Below, piece by piece: positions 34,863 through 42,939 of a stretch of DNA of 64,000 bases (its first letter is position 1; the number at the start of each line of letters is the position of its first letter). The DNA lies in contig NSIM01000003.1 in NCBI GenBank assembly GCA_002737705.1, positions 1 through 64,000 on the forward strand, read 5' to 3'. This DNA is from Flavobacteriales bacterium. GTDB lineage: Bacteria; Bacteroidota; Bacteroidia; NS11-12g; UBA955. The notes beneath the pieces were generated by a model, which saw only the letters and a program-made list of their open reading frames with translations, was not told the DNA's origin and made no database searches. A program made the translations under genes and the position numbers.

Positions 34863-36956
34863 TTATGGGCGGTTTTTTTTGAATTCTGATATTCCATCTT
34901 CAAGGAATTTCTTGAATGGGGGACTTTGAAATTTAAAATAATCTGCGCCAAATGCAGGCTGTAGTAGGTTTTCGTTTTCGTCTATGATGCAATACAATGG
35001 CTGTGTTGTTTTTCCAAAATATTGCTCTTCTATGTAGGCATTTTTATCGCCCAATAGTGTAATTTTTTGACCCCTCACCGCATTGAACCACTCAGAAGGA
35101 GGCAAGACTATTTTCTTATCATCCACGTATAGAGATGCAACCACATATTCAGTTTTCAATAGCTTTAAGATTGCGGGGTCAGACCATACCCGTTCTTCCA
35201 TTTTTCGGCAATTTACGCATCCATGACCTGTAAAATCAATAAACAATGGCTTTTTAAGGGTGCGTGCGGCGGCTAATGCTTCCTCGTAATCTAAGTATCC
35301 TGCCAAATTTTGTGGAACAGACAAGGATTCGGTATAGCTTGGAGTAGAGGCTATATTTCCTTCTAAACGACCACCATTTTCGGGAGCACAATTAAAATCT
35401 TGGGAACCAATCGGGGGTAAATAACCCGCCAATCCTTTGAGGGGGGCACCCCACATGCCGGGAATTATGTATACGACAAAGGTAAAAGTAACCAATACAA
35501 AGCCCAATCTGCCCACTGAGAGGTGTTCTACTGGGCTATCATGGGGAAATTTTATCTTGCCCAATAAATATAGGCCCATGAGTGAAAAAATAACAATCCA
35601 AATTGCCAAATACACTTCGCGATCCAATATTCCCCAGTGGTAGGTTTGGTCTGGAATACTCAGAAATTTTAAGGCAAAAGCCAATTCAACAAATCCCAAA
35701 ACCACTTTTACAGTAGTCAACCAATCGCCACTTTTGGGGAGCTTGTTTAACCAACTTGGGAACATCGCCAGCAAACCAAAGGGCAAAGCAAATGCCAAGG
35801 AAAATCCGAACATTGCAACAATGGGCCTGATGGTACCACCTTGAACTGCCTCCACAAGCACGGTTCCTACAATCGGGCCAGTGCAAGAGAATGAAACCAA
35901 CGCAATTGTAACAGCCATAAAAATTGCCCCACTGATTCCGCCTTGATCGGATTTTTTGTCAACTTTATTCACCAACCACGAAGGCATGACTATATCGAAA
36001 GCACCAAAAAAGCTTGCCGCAAAGACAAGAAAAATAAGCGTAAAGAAGATATTGGGGAGCCAATGTGTGCTGAGCCAATTGGCTGCATTTGCACCAAAAG
36101 CAATCGCTGCCAGTGTTCCCAAAATTGTATACAATCCAATGAGACTCAGCGAGAAAACAATCGAATCTCGAATCGCGACAGAACGCTTGTTGTTTTTAAT
36201 AAAGAAGGATACTGTCATGGGTATCATTGGAAACACGCAGGGCGTGAGCAACGCTGTTAAGCCACTCAAAAATGCCAAAATAAACAATCCCCAGTAGCTG
36301 CCCGATTTTTCTGCTCCCGCATTCCCGTTGAAGGTTTTAATTTGGCCTTGTTTACCGTTTCGGTATGAGGATTTTATATTCGACTGAATGGTTTGAATTG
36401 GCGTGTCTTTGGCGAAAGAATCAACTTGGGTTTCGGGTTCAGTTTCTGTTAGAGAACGAGATTTATTCGTCCCGATTACATTGATGGAAGGGGTTTTTAT
36501 AGAAACATTACGAATATTGTCGCAACCACTTTCATTGCATATTTGCCCATTAAAAAGGAGTTGAATTCCGGGGTTCCCGATCGAAGTATAGACCCGTATC
36601 TTCTGGCGAAATTCACCCTTTGTTGTAAATTCTCCGGTACTGCAATTAAATACATCCGTTTCCTTCACCATATGGTCACCAATGCCAAAAAATTTACCCA
36701 TTAATTCATAAGATGAATGTGGGGTAAAATCGATAGAAGCCCTCATCGGTCCGTCATCTTCAGGGCAATCACTTTTTTCACTGTATATATGAAAGCCTTT
36801 GGGAACATCAAATCGAATAATAATTTCGACAATGTCTCCAGCCATTACATCGGTTTTAGAAAAACTGACTTTGAATGTGGGCTTTGGAAATCCAGCACAA
36901 AATCCGTGAAAGGCAAAACTGATTAGAATAAGCAGAAAAACAATTCGCTTTAGCAT
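34863..36956 (-). CDS. dsbD: Thiol:disulfide interchange protein DsbD
   Basis: DsbD moves electrons from cytoplasmic thioredoxin across the membrane to periplasmic thiol partners. The 697-residue protein has a signal peptide and then an N-terminal immunoglobulin-like domain (about 25-160, with paired Cys CNSTGEF and CNESGCDN). A membrane core of about eight helices follows, with the conserved TPCVFPMIPMTV and SCTGPIVG Cys residues. The C-terminal thioredoxin domain carries GHGCVNCRKMEE, the CxxC active site. Start ATG 36956 gives a clean signal peptide. TlpA-like protein at 16.3-17.6 kb is a possible partner. Confidence 0.93.
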   Translation of the reverse strand: MLKRIVFLLILISFAFHGFCAGFPKPTFKVSFSKTDVMAGDIVEIIIRFDVPKGFHIYSEKSDCPEDDGPMRASIDFTPHSSYELMGKFFGIGDHMVKETDVFNCSTGEFTTKGEFRQKIRVYTSIGNPGIQLLFNGQICNESGCDNIRNVSIKTPSINVIGTNKSRSLTETEPETQVDSFAKDTPIQTIQSNIKSSYRNGKQGQIKTFNGNAGAEKSGSYWGLFILAFLSGLTALLTPCVFPMIPMTVSFFIKNNKRSVAIRDSIVFSLSLIGLYTILGTLAAIAFGANAANWLSTHWLPNIFFTLIFLVFAASFFGAFDIVMPSWLVNKVDKKSDQGGISGAIFMAVTIALVSFSCTGPIVGTVLVEAVQGGTIRPIVAMFGFSLAFALPFGLLAMFPSWLNKLPKSGDWLTTVKVVLGFVELAFALKFLSIPDQTYHWGILDREVYLAIWIVIFSLMGLYLLGKIKFPHDSPVEHLSVGRLGFVLVTFTFVVYIIPGMWGAPLKGLAGYLPPIGSQDFNCAPENGGRLEGNIASTPSYTESLSVPQNLAGYLDYEEALAAARTLKKPLFIDFTGHGCVNCRKMEERVWSDPAILKLLKTEYVVASLYVDDKKIVLPPSEWFNAVRGQKITLLGDKNAYIEEQYFGKTTQPLYCIIDENENLLQPAFGADYFKFQSPPFKKFLEDGISEFKKNRP

Positions 36957-37052
36957 AGGGTATGTACAAAATTCGGGATTAATAGGCATAAAACGGCACT
37001 CTATTTCACAATCCTTGGATAAATTAATAATGTATTTACTTTTTGTCGGTGT

Positions 37053-37060
37053 AGGTTTGT
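37053..37060 (+). promoter_or_regulatory. -7 promoter element (TAGGTTTG) for the LysM glucosaminidase gene
   Basis: This matches TAnnTTTG and ends about 4 nt before the ATG, again predicting little or no leader. The -33 element is not clear. Confidence 0.45.
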
Positions 37061-37064
37061 TTCA

Positions 37065-38669
37065 ATGAATGTCAAAATCCCTGCACTTTTTTTGCATTTT
37101 GGGTTGTTATTGTTGTGCTTGTTTGGCATATCCCAAAAATCATATGCCCAATTGTTTAGTACTGTTGAGTATATTGATTCATTCAAATACATAGCCATGC
37201 AAGAGATGCGGGCATATGGTGTTCCTGCCAGTATCACACTTGGGCAGGGGGTGCTAGAAAGTGCGAGTGGCAATAGCAAGTTGGCTAAAAATTGCAACAA
37301 TCATTTCGGAATCAAATGCAAAAATGCCTGGACTGGCAAATCTTGTTTGGCCGATGACGATGCCAAAGACGAATGCTTTCGTGGCTATGAATCGGCCTTT
37401 GATAGTTACCGAGATCATTCTGTGTTTTTAAAAAATAGCAACCGGTATGCCACATTATTTGGCTTAAGTGCCACTGATTATAAATCTTGGGCGAATGGAT
37501 TACGAGAGGCAGGGTATGCAACAAATCCAATTTATGGTACCATTTTGATTGGGGTAATAGAAAAATACCATTTGGGCAAATTGGATAGCATTGTTGTTTT
37601 TGGAGAAGATTTTTTCGCTGCAAATCCCGCAGTTTCTTTTCCTATACCAGTGAATGGAATTGAGGCAGTTTTGCTTAGGGCTGGCGAAACGCCCATGGAT
37701 ATTGCAGATAGGTATAACTTGGAAATTGGTCAGATATACAAATACAACGATATTCAAGCGGGCCAAATGCTCAATCCAGGGGAGATAATTTATCTTAAAC
37801 CCAAGCGAAAACATGGGCTTGAATCGAGCCATGTCGTAAAATCCGGGGAAAATATGCGAGACATTTCACAGCGATATGGAATGAAAATGAAGCATTTGTA
37901 TACACTAAATCGCTTGGAGTCAGGGCAAGAAGCAAAAGTTGGAGAGGTGTTGAATCTTCAGCAGAAACGAGTGATTGCTCCGTTATTGGATTTACCGAGT
38001 GTGGGTATTCAAGATTCTGTGAATGCAGTAGATGTGATTTTGAAAAAATCTAATTTTGATAAACCCCTTGATGAAGGTAGCGTTTCAGTAGAAAATCTTC
38101 GAAATGTTGGCAATGTATATGAGGTTCAAGAAGGGGAAACGCTTGCTCAGATTGCCCTAAATACCCATGTTTCTATTTTGGATTTGACCCGGTGGAATAA
38201 TATAGACGGCGAAAATTTGGCTGTCGGACAGCTACTCGTATTAACCCCCAACATTAAAATTAGCAAGGAAACGCAAGTTGACTACAACCGGTTTGCGCAA
38301 GACAATACCGAACCAGAGCACCCGAACAAAATTGCGAATGAGGGTATACCAACCTTGCATACTGTGCGCAAAGGAGAAACCGTATACAGTATTTCTAAGG
38401 ACAACAGTATTCCTTTAGATTCCTTGGTTGGGTGGAACAATTTATTGGGCAAACCTTTACAAATCGGTAGTGATTTGTATTTGCAGAACCCTGTAAATTA
38501 TAAAATATCAAGAGACTCACACATGCAGAGATACCACTTTGTTCAGCCCGGGGAAACCCTTTTTGCACTTTCCCGTAAGTATTCGGTAAGGGTTGAAACA
38601 ATAAAAAAATGGAATAATATGGGTGGAAATCAGATTGAGGTGGGCCGTCGATTAAGGGTTAGAGAATAA
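37065..38669 (+). CDS. N-acetylglucosaminidase with five LysM repeats
   Basis: This is a cell-wall hydrolase. After a signal peptide (FGLLLLCLFGISQKSYA), residues about 35-180 form a glucosaminidase (FlgJ/LytG-like) domain with IAMQEMRAYGVPASITLGQ, the catalytic Glu segment GVLESASGNS, and FGIKCK and FRGYESAFDSYRDHS. Five LysM peptidoglycan-binding repeats follow at about 198-246, 252-300, 345-392, 427-474 and 486-534, each with an xxVKxGExxxxIS-type start and a WNN/YND core. The 534 residues end exactly at the last LysM. It is divergent from dsbD and convergent with aspartokinase. Confidence 0.93.
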   Translation: MNVKIPALFLHFGLLLLCLFGISQKSYAQLFSTVEYIDSFKYIAMQEMRAYGVPASITLGQGVLESASGNSKLAKNCNNHFGIKCKNAWTGKSCLADDDAKDECFRGYESAFDSYRDHSVFLKNSNRYATLFGLSATDYKSWANGLREAGYATNPIYGTILIGVIEKYHLGKLDSIVVFGEDFFAANPAVSFPIPVNGIEAVLLRAGETPMDIADRYNLEIGQIYKYNDIQAGQMLNPGEIIYLKPKRKHGLESSHVVKSGENMRDISQRYGMKMKHLYTLNRLESGQEAKVGEVLNLQQKRVIAPLLDLPSVGIQDSVNAVDVILKKSNFDKPLDEGSVSVENLRNVGNVYEVQEGETLAQIALNTHVSILDLTRWNNIDGENLAVGQLLVLTPNIKISKETQVDYNRFAQDNTEPEHPNKIANEGIPTLHTVRKGETVYSISKDNSIPLDSLVGWNNLLGKPLQIGSDLYLQNPVNYKISRDSHMQRYHFVQPGETLFALSRKYSVRVETIKKWNNMGGNQIEVGRRLRVRE

Positions 38670-38771
38670 GTCTTCAATGGGTACAACCGATTTTTATCTA
38701 GGCGCTGAATTTGATCGGTACGGCAGTAGTTGAGGGGATTCCTCCTCGTCAAAGACCATCTAAGGCGGTAT

Positions 38772-38829
38772 ATTGATAAAAAAATCAATTGTTTGCCACG
38801 GGCACATAAAGGGAAACAGCAATGCCCGC
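38772..38829 (-). terminator. Hairpins downstream of aspartokinase
   Basis: On the minus strand, CGGGCA/TGCCCG (38823-38828 with 38799-38804) is followed by TTGAT-T6-ATCAA (38772-38789). These lie just after the aspartokinase stop and likely form its 3' end, although neither has a classic stem-plus-U-run. Confidence 0.4.
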
Positions 38830-38833
38830 GATA

Positions 38834-40120
38834 TTATTTTTGGACCGATTGCCGCTCTTTGACCAAATAATGGATTGATTTGCCCATGTTTTGTTGCAGA
38901 ACAATCTCCTTATTGCCAATCTCTTCCTGTTTATCAAACAAACCGCGTGTATTGTATATACTGAGTAGTTCTAAGTTGCTTTGGCAAATTGCATCTAAAC
39001 CCAGAGATTCTAATTGTTGGATTAATGTCAGGTGTTGATTTTCTTTGCTATCCAAAACACATCGGAAACAAATAGCCGAATTTTGCATGAGGTTGCAGCG
39101 CATGTTATTTTCTGATAACAATTGAAAAATTTGTTTCAAATGGTCTTCGGCGATAAATGTGAAATCTCGGGTGCTAATCTCTAGTAGTATTTGATTGTCT
39201 TTGTGAATCTTGCAGGAAATAGTAATGGGTTTGCTCTGAGAACTCACTTTAGTTCCTGGTTCGTTAATGTCTATAAAGGATCGAACATACAATGGAATTC
39301 CTCTGGCTTTGAGGGGTTGTATGGTTTTGGGGTGAATTACAGACGCACCATAATAGGCCAATTCAATGGCATCGTTGTAAGATAATTCTTTGATTAATTC
39401 TGCTTTGGAAAATTTGTTGGGGTCGGCACTCATTACCCCAAGCACGTCTTTCCAAATGCTAATGCTATCTGCGTCCAATAAACTTCCAAATATTGCGGCA
39501 CTGTAATCACTGCCTTCTCTGCCCAAAGTGGTGCTTTCACCCCCCATACTTCGCCCAATAAATCCTTGGGTAATCACCAAATCTTTTTCAGCAATAGGAC
39601 CCAAAGTAGTTTTTATCTGTTCAGCTGTTTCAACCCATTGAATTCGAGCATCACGGTAACGGCCGTCTGTAATGATATAATCTCTTGCGTCAATCCATCG
39701 GTTTTTGATTGATCGGGTATCTAAATAATGGCTCATAATGGTCGAGGCCAACAATTCGCCGTACACAATAATTTGATCGTAAAGTGCATCATAATCTTTC
39801 TGTGAATGAGATGATTGAATGCAGTCTTCTAGTTCCAAATACAGTGTTTCAAGTGCATTTTTTATCGACAAATGACCGCTTTCAAATAGTGTTTCAGCGA
39901 TTTTATTGTGGTCATCAACGATTGTTTGATAGGCATGATGTACTTGATTGTTTTTTGCATAACAATGTTTGATAACAGATTCCAGGGCATTGGTTGTTTT
40001 GCCAATCGCACTAATTACGACCAACAAGGTCTCATTTTGGTGTGCTTTAATGATATCGGCAACATTTTTAAACCCTTCGGCATCTTTGATGGAGGCTCCT
40101 CCAAATTTGAATATTTTCAT
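38834..40120 (-). CDS. Aspartate kinase (monofunctional)
   Basis: This enzyme phosphorylates L-aspartate, the entry to Lys, Thr, Met and diaminopimelate synthesis. Motifs include MKIFKFGGASIKD at the start (KFGG ATP-phosphate site), TQGFIGRSMGGESTTLGREGSDYSA split around its Gly turn, and IWKDVLGVMSADP (aspartokinase signature). Two ACT-like regulatory subdomains occupy the last ~130 residues, so allosteric control by Lys or Thr is likely. The product is 428 residues from ATG 40120; an upstream in-frame ATG would add a basic 24-residue extension. No homoserine dehydrogenase is fused. Hairpins follow the stop. Confidence 0.9.
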   Translation of the reverse strand: MKIFKFGGASIKDAEGFKNVADIIKAHQNETLLVVISAIGKTTNALESVIKHCYAKNNQVHHAYQTIVDDHNKIAETLFESGHLSIKNALETLYLELEDCIQSSHSQKDYDALYDQIIVYGELLASTIMSHYLDTRSIKNRWIDARDYIITDGRYRDARIQWVETAEQIKTTLGPIAEKDLVITQGFIGRSMGGESTTLGREGSDYSAAIFGSLLDADSISIWKDVLGVMSADPNKFSKAELIKELSYNDAIELAYYGASVIHPKTIQPLKARGIPLYVRSFIDINEPGTKVSSQSKPITISCKIHKDNQILLEISTRDFTFIAEDHLKQIFQLLSENNMRCNLMQNSAICFRCVLDSKENQHLTLIQQLESLGLDAICQSNLELLSIYNTRGLFDKQEEIGNKEIVLQQNMGKSIHYLVKERQSVQK

Positions 40121-40199
40121 GGGTATTTTCTTGGAGTCGATTAATTGAACTTTTTTGCGTTGTTTTGCAAAATAAATACCAATTGTCCTCATTCTTGTT

Positions 40200-41222
40200 A
40201 TGCCCTATTCTAAAGTTATCACCCTCGAACAATATATTGTAGACCAGCAGTCAATGTATAAGGATGCCCAGGGTTCTTTGAGTAAAATTTTTCGCGCCCT
40301 TGAATTGGCTGCTAAAATGGTAAATCGCGATGTGCGCAAGGCTGGACTAGCAGATGTTCTGGGTAGTCACGGAACCAGTAATATCCAAGGAGAGGAACAA
40401 AAGAAACTCGATGTCATAGCCAATAATATGTTCATTTCATCCTTGGCTAGAAGTGGTGAAGTATGCATGATTATTAGTGAAGAGAATGAAGATATTTTCT
40501 TTGTCGATGGCGCTGATTCTGAAAAATATATTGTAGCGATTGATCCACTGGACGGCAGCAGCAATATTGATGTCAATGCCAGTATTGGTTCTATTTTCTC
40601 AATTTACCAACGAAAAAAAAATCAATTGTCTCCTTGTTTAGTAGATTGTTTGCAAAAAGGAAAGCACCAAGTTGCAGCAGGATATTTTATTTATGGCTCC
40701 AGTACAATGCTTGTATATACAACTGGATTAGGCGTTAACGGATTTACCCTAGATGACAGTATTCAAGAATTCTGTCTTTCGCATCCCACGATTCAAATAC
40801 CCGCTGACGGCAAAATTTTTAGTTTAAATGAAGGGAATCAGGATGAATTTTCACAAGGAGTAAAGGATTATATTGATTTTTGCAAGGCAAAAGACAAAGA
40901 AAGTTCGAGGCCTTATTCAGCCCGATACATTGGAAGTTTAATCGCTGATTTTCACCGCAATCTTCTCAAAGGTGGGATTTTTATCTATCCAGCCACATTT
41001 TCTGCTCCAAATGGGAAATTGCGTTTGTTGTATGAATGCAACGCCATGGCTTTTTTGATAGAGCAGGCAGGGGGTTTGGCGAGTTCAGGGGAGGGAAGAA
41101 TTTTGGATATTATACCCACCGAATTGCACCAAAGGACACCCCTATTTATTGGCTCAAAAAACATGGTTGAAAAGGCATTGTCCATGCTCAATACCGACCA
41201 AGCTAGTGAGACCCTTGCATAA
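40200..41222 (+). CDS. fbp: Fructose-1,6-bisphosphatase, class I
   Basis: FBPase makes fructose 6-phosphate in gluconeogenesis. The metal-binding signature is visible as IISEENED and IDPLDGSSNIDVN, with the later YSARYIGSLIADFHRNLLKG (substrate/phosphate site) and YECNAMAFLIEQAGG. The length of 340 residues is normal for class I. It is divergent from aspartokinase with 79 nt between starts. The 3' end overlaps the convergent recO by 20 nt, so the two transcripts must overlap. Confidence 0.96.
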   Translation: MPYSKVITLEQYIVDQQSMYKDAQGSLSKIFRALELAAKMVNRDVRKAGLADVLGSHGTSNIQGEEQKKLDVIANNMFISSLARSGEVCMIISEENEDIFFVDGADSEKYIVAIDPLDGSSNIDVNASIGSIFSIYQRKKNQLSPCLVDCLQKGKHQVAAGYFIYGSSTMLVYTTGLGVNGFTLDDSIQEFCLSHPTIQIPADGKIFSLNEGNQDEFSQGVKDYIDFCKAKDKESSRPYSARYIGSLIADFHRNLLKGGIFIYPATFSAPNGKLRLLYECNAMAFLIEQAGGLASSGEGRILDIIPTELHQRTPLFIGSKNMVEKALSMLNTDQASETLA

Positions 41223-41910
41223 TATCTTGCAAAATATCTAAGGATTGAAGGGTTTTTCCGGGAATAACATGAATCTGGATATAGGCAAGAAGATGTCCAA
41301 TAAGTACCCTGCGGGATTTTAGTGGAACATTCGTCTTTTTTTCAATGGCAATTTGATGCAAAAGAGTGCAGTCTTCTGGGCCAATCGTATTGATGGGTAA
41401 ACTGCGGTCATTTGCATAGCCACCAACCAGAATATCTAGCCCCCTTCGCATGCTTTCCGCATCGATTTGCAAAGCATGGCCAGTTTCTTTACAAAAATAG
41501 TAAAGGAAATAAATAGGCAAAACAGACAGATTCTCGACGCCTTCGTTTAAGGCAGTAAAGGTTTCTTTAGACAATAAAAAAAGTGTTTCTTCGGGCTGTT
41601 CCTCATGCAATGTATGGTTGAGTAGCTCCAAAAAAAACCAGCGCACTTGGTCATGAAGTGGGAGGTGTCTGTAACCCCAGCCTGAGATGAGAGACAATTC
41701 TTTGGCACGCATCAGGCCTTGATATTTTTTGTGGAATACCAATTCAATAATGGTTCCTGGCTGTATGAGCGAATTTTTATTTTGTTTTCCGTGAAGGCCT
41801 TGAATAATAAAAGAAGTCAACCCGAAGTCTTTTGTAAACAATTTTACCACTGCGGAGTGATCGGTGTAAGCAGTTCTTTTAACAACAATGGCTTCAGTTT
41901 TGACCAGCAT
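41203..41910 (-). CDS. recO: DNA repair protein RecO
   Basis: RecO helps load RecA at gaps together with RecR. The N-terminal OB fold is visible (TEAIVVKRTAYTDHSAVVKLFTKDFG split over its strands, then GLTSFIIQG), followed by a helical domain. The product is 235 residues, near the usual length. The zinc-binding Cys of many RecO proteins are not obvious, as often in this phylum. It is the last gene after the heme locus on the minus strand, 15 nt from the HmuY-like lipoprotein, and may be co-transcribed with it. Confidence 0.88.
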   Translation of the reverse strand: MLVKTEAIVVKRTAYTDHSAVVKLFTKDFGLTSFIIQGLHGKQNKNSLIQPGTIIELVFHKKYQGLMRAKELSLISGWGYRHLPLHDQVRWFFLELLNHTLHEEQPEETLFLLSKETFTALNEGVENLSVLPIYFLYYFCKETGHALQIDAESMRRGLDILVGGYANDRSLPINTIGPEDCTLLHQIAIEKKTNVPLKSRRVLIGHLLAYIQIHVIPGKTLQSLDILQDIMQGSH

Positions 41911-41925
41911 AGCGACACAAAATAA

Positions 41926-42939
41926 TTATTGTAAATATTCCCAGGCAATTTTTGGATAGCCTTTTTTACCTTGGTCATTGTAGAAGTCTATGAAACGCAA
42001 TTTTAAGATTACGCCAGCCTCGCGAATCAAATAAACCCTATTTGGAACCATTGTATATCGATCTGAAACCGGGTCGTATTGTTTCCAATCATAGCCGATC
42101 TCATCCTTTTTTTTTGAAAATATCACCTTTTGGGCAAAGTTTAGATCAATCTTATGAAAGGGTATATTGTTGACTTCTGCGACTTCTATTTTTAGGGGAT
42201 TTATTAAAACGCCGCGAATGATATAAGGAAACGGAACACCATTTGGATCTGGTACAAATTTTTTGTATGTGGTAAAAACAATATCCCAATCATTGTTTAT
42301 AAAAGGTTCATCGTATACTTCTTTATGGTCGATGAAATTATAGTAAACGAAGTTCATTTGGGGATTTATGGCAAGGGTTTTTTTAAATCTTATGGCAGTG
42401 TCATTGAGATAACTGTATCCAAATCCATAGTAGCCTCCAGACAATCCAAGCAGTTGCAGTTTGATATAGCGCACACTATCAGTGATCTTTGCACCCAGAT
42501 CAATCAAAAAAATTTGGTCTACAATGTTGAATTTTCCGGGTCCATTTGGTATAAAGCATTTTCCAAACGCCAATGAGTCAATTTTTCCCGACGGATTGTC
42601 GAATTGCCAATTTGCATTGCGCAGACTGTCACGATTAATGCTTTTAAATGAGCAGTTGCCAAATCTAGCAATGGAAAAATGTACGTTTAATCCGCCATTT
42701 GTTATAACCCGTGGAACGTTATCGCACGAAAACCCAATATGCCATAAACCATATTGATTGGTTCTTATTTGTTGTGTTTTAAAGGAGTACCACAATTGTT
42801 TTTCGTAGGTTTCACCCATTGAAAAGGTTTGCGTTTGCAAGCCCGATGAAACCGAGGGCTGTGGAAATAGTTTTTCAGGTTTTTCGCATGACAGCATGCC
42901 CATAAATAAGACTGTGAAAACCCAAAAAAATGTTCTCAT
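41926..42939 (-). CDS. HmuY-like heme-binding lipoprotein
   Basis: HmuY proteins bind heme at the cell surface and pass it to a TonB-dependent receptor. The product is 337 residues with a lipobox (LFMGMLSC). The C-terminal HmuY pattern is visible: WDIVFTTYKKFVPDPNG, YIIRGVLINPLKIEV, IGYDWKQYDPVSDRYTMV and LRFIDFYNDQGKKGYP. The N-terminal ~130 residues are beta-rich and less conserved. It overlaps the receptor gene by 4 nt (ATGA), so translation is coupled. Heme-ligand residues cannot be picked from sequence alone; ligands vary in this family. Confidence 0.82.
   Translation of the reverse strand: MRTFFWVFTVLFMGMLSCEKPEKLFPQPSVSSGLQTQTFSMGETYEKQLWYSFKTQQIRTNQYGLWHIGFSCDNVPRVITNGGLNVHFSIARFGNCSFKSINRDSLRNANWQFDNPSGKIDSLAFGKCFIPNGPGKFNIVDQIFLIDLGAKITDSVRYIKLQLLGLSGGYYGFGYSYLNDTAIRFKKTLAINPQMNFVYYNFIDHKEVYDEPFINNDWDIVFTTYKKFVPDPNGVPFPYIIRGVLINPLKIEVAEVNNIPFHKIDLNFAQKVIFSKKKDEIGYDWKQYDPVSDRYTMVPNRVYLIREAGVILKLRFIDFYNDQGKKGYPKIAWEYLQ

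Noticed and set aside
3587-38806. Possible TAG recoding, suggested by two short frames each broken by one TAG
   Set aside because: uvrC and pabB end with TAG at normal family ends, with non-coding sequence after, so TAG acts as a stop here. The two frames are better read as decayed or chance sequence.
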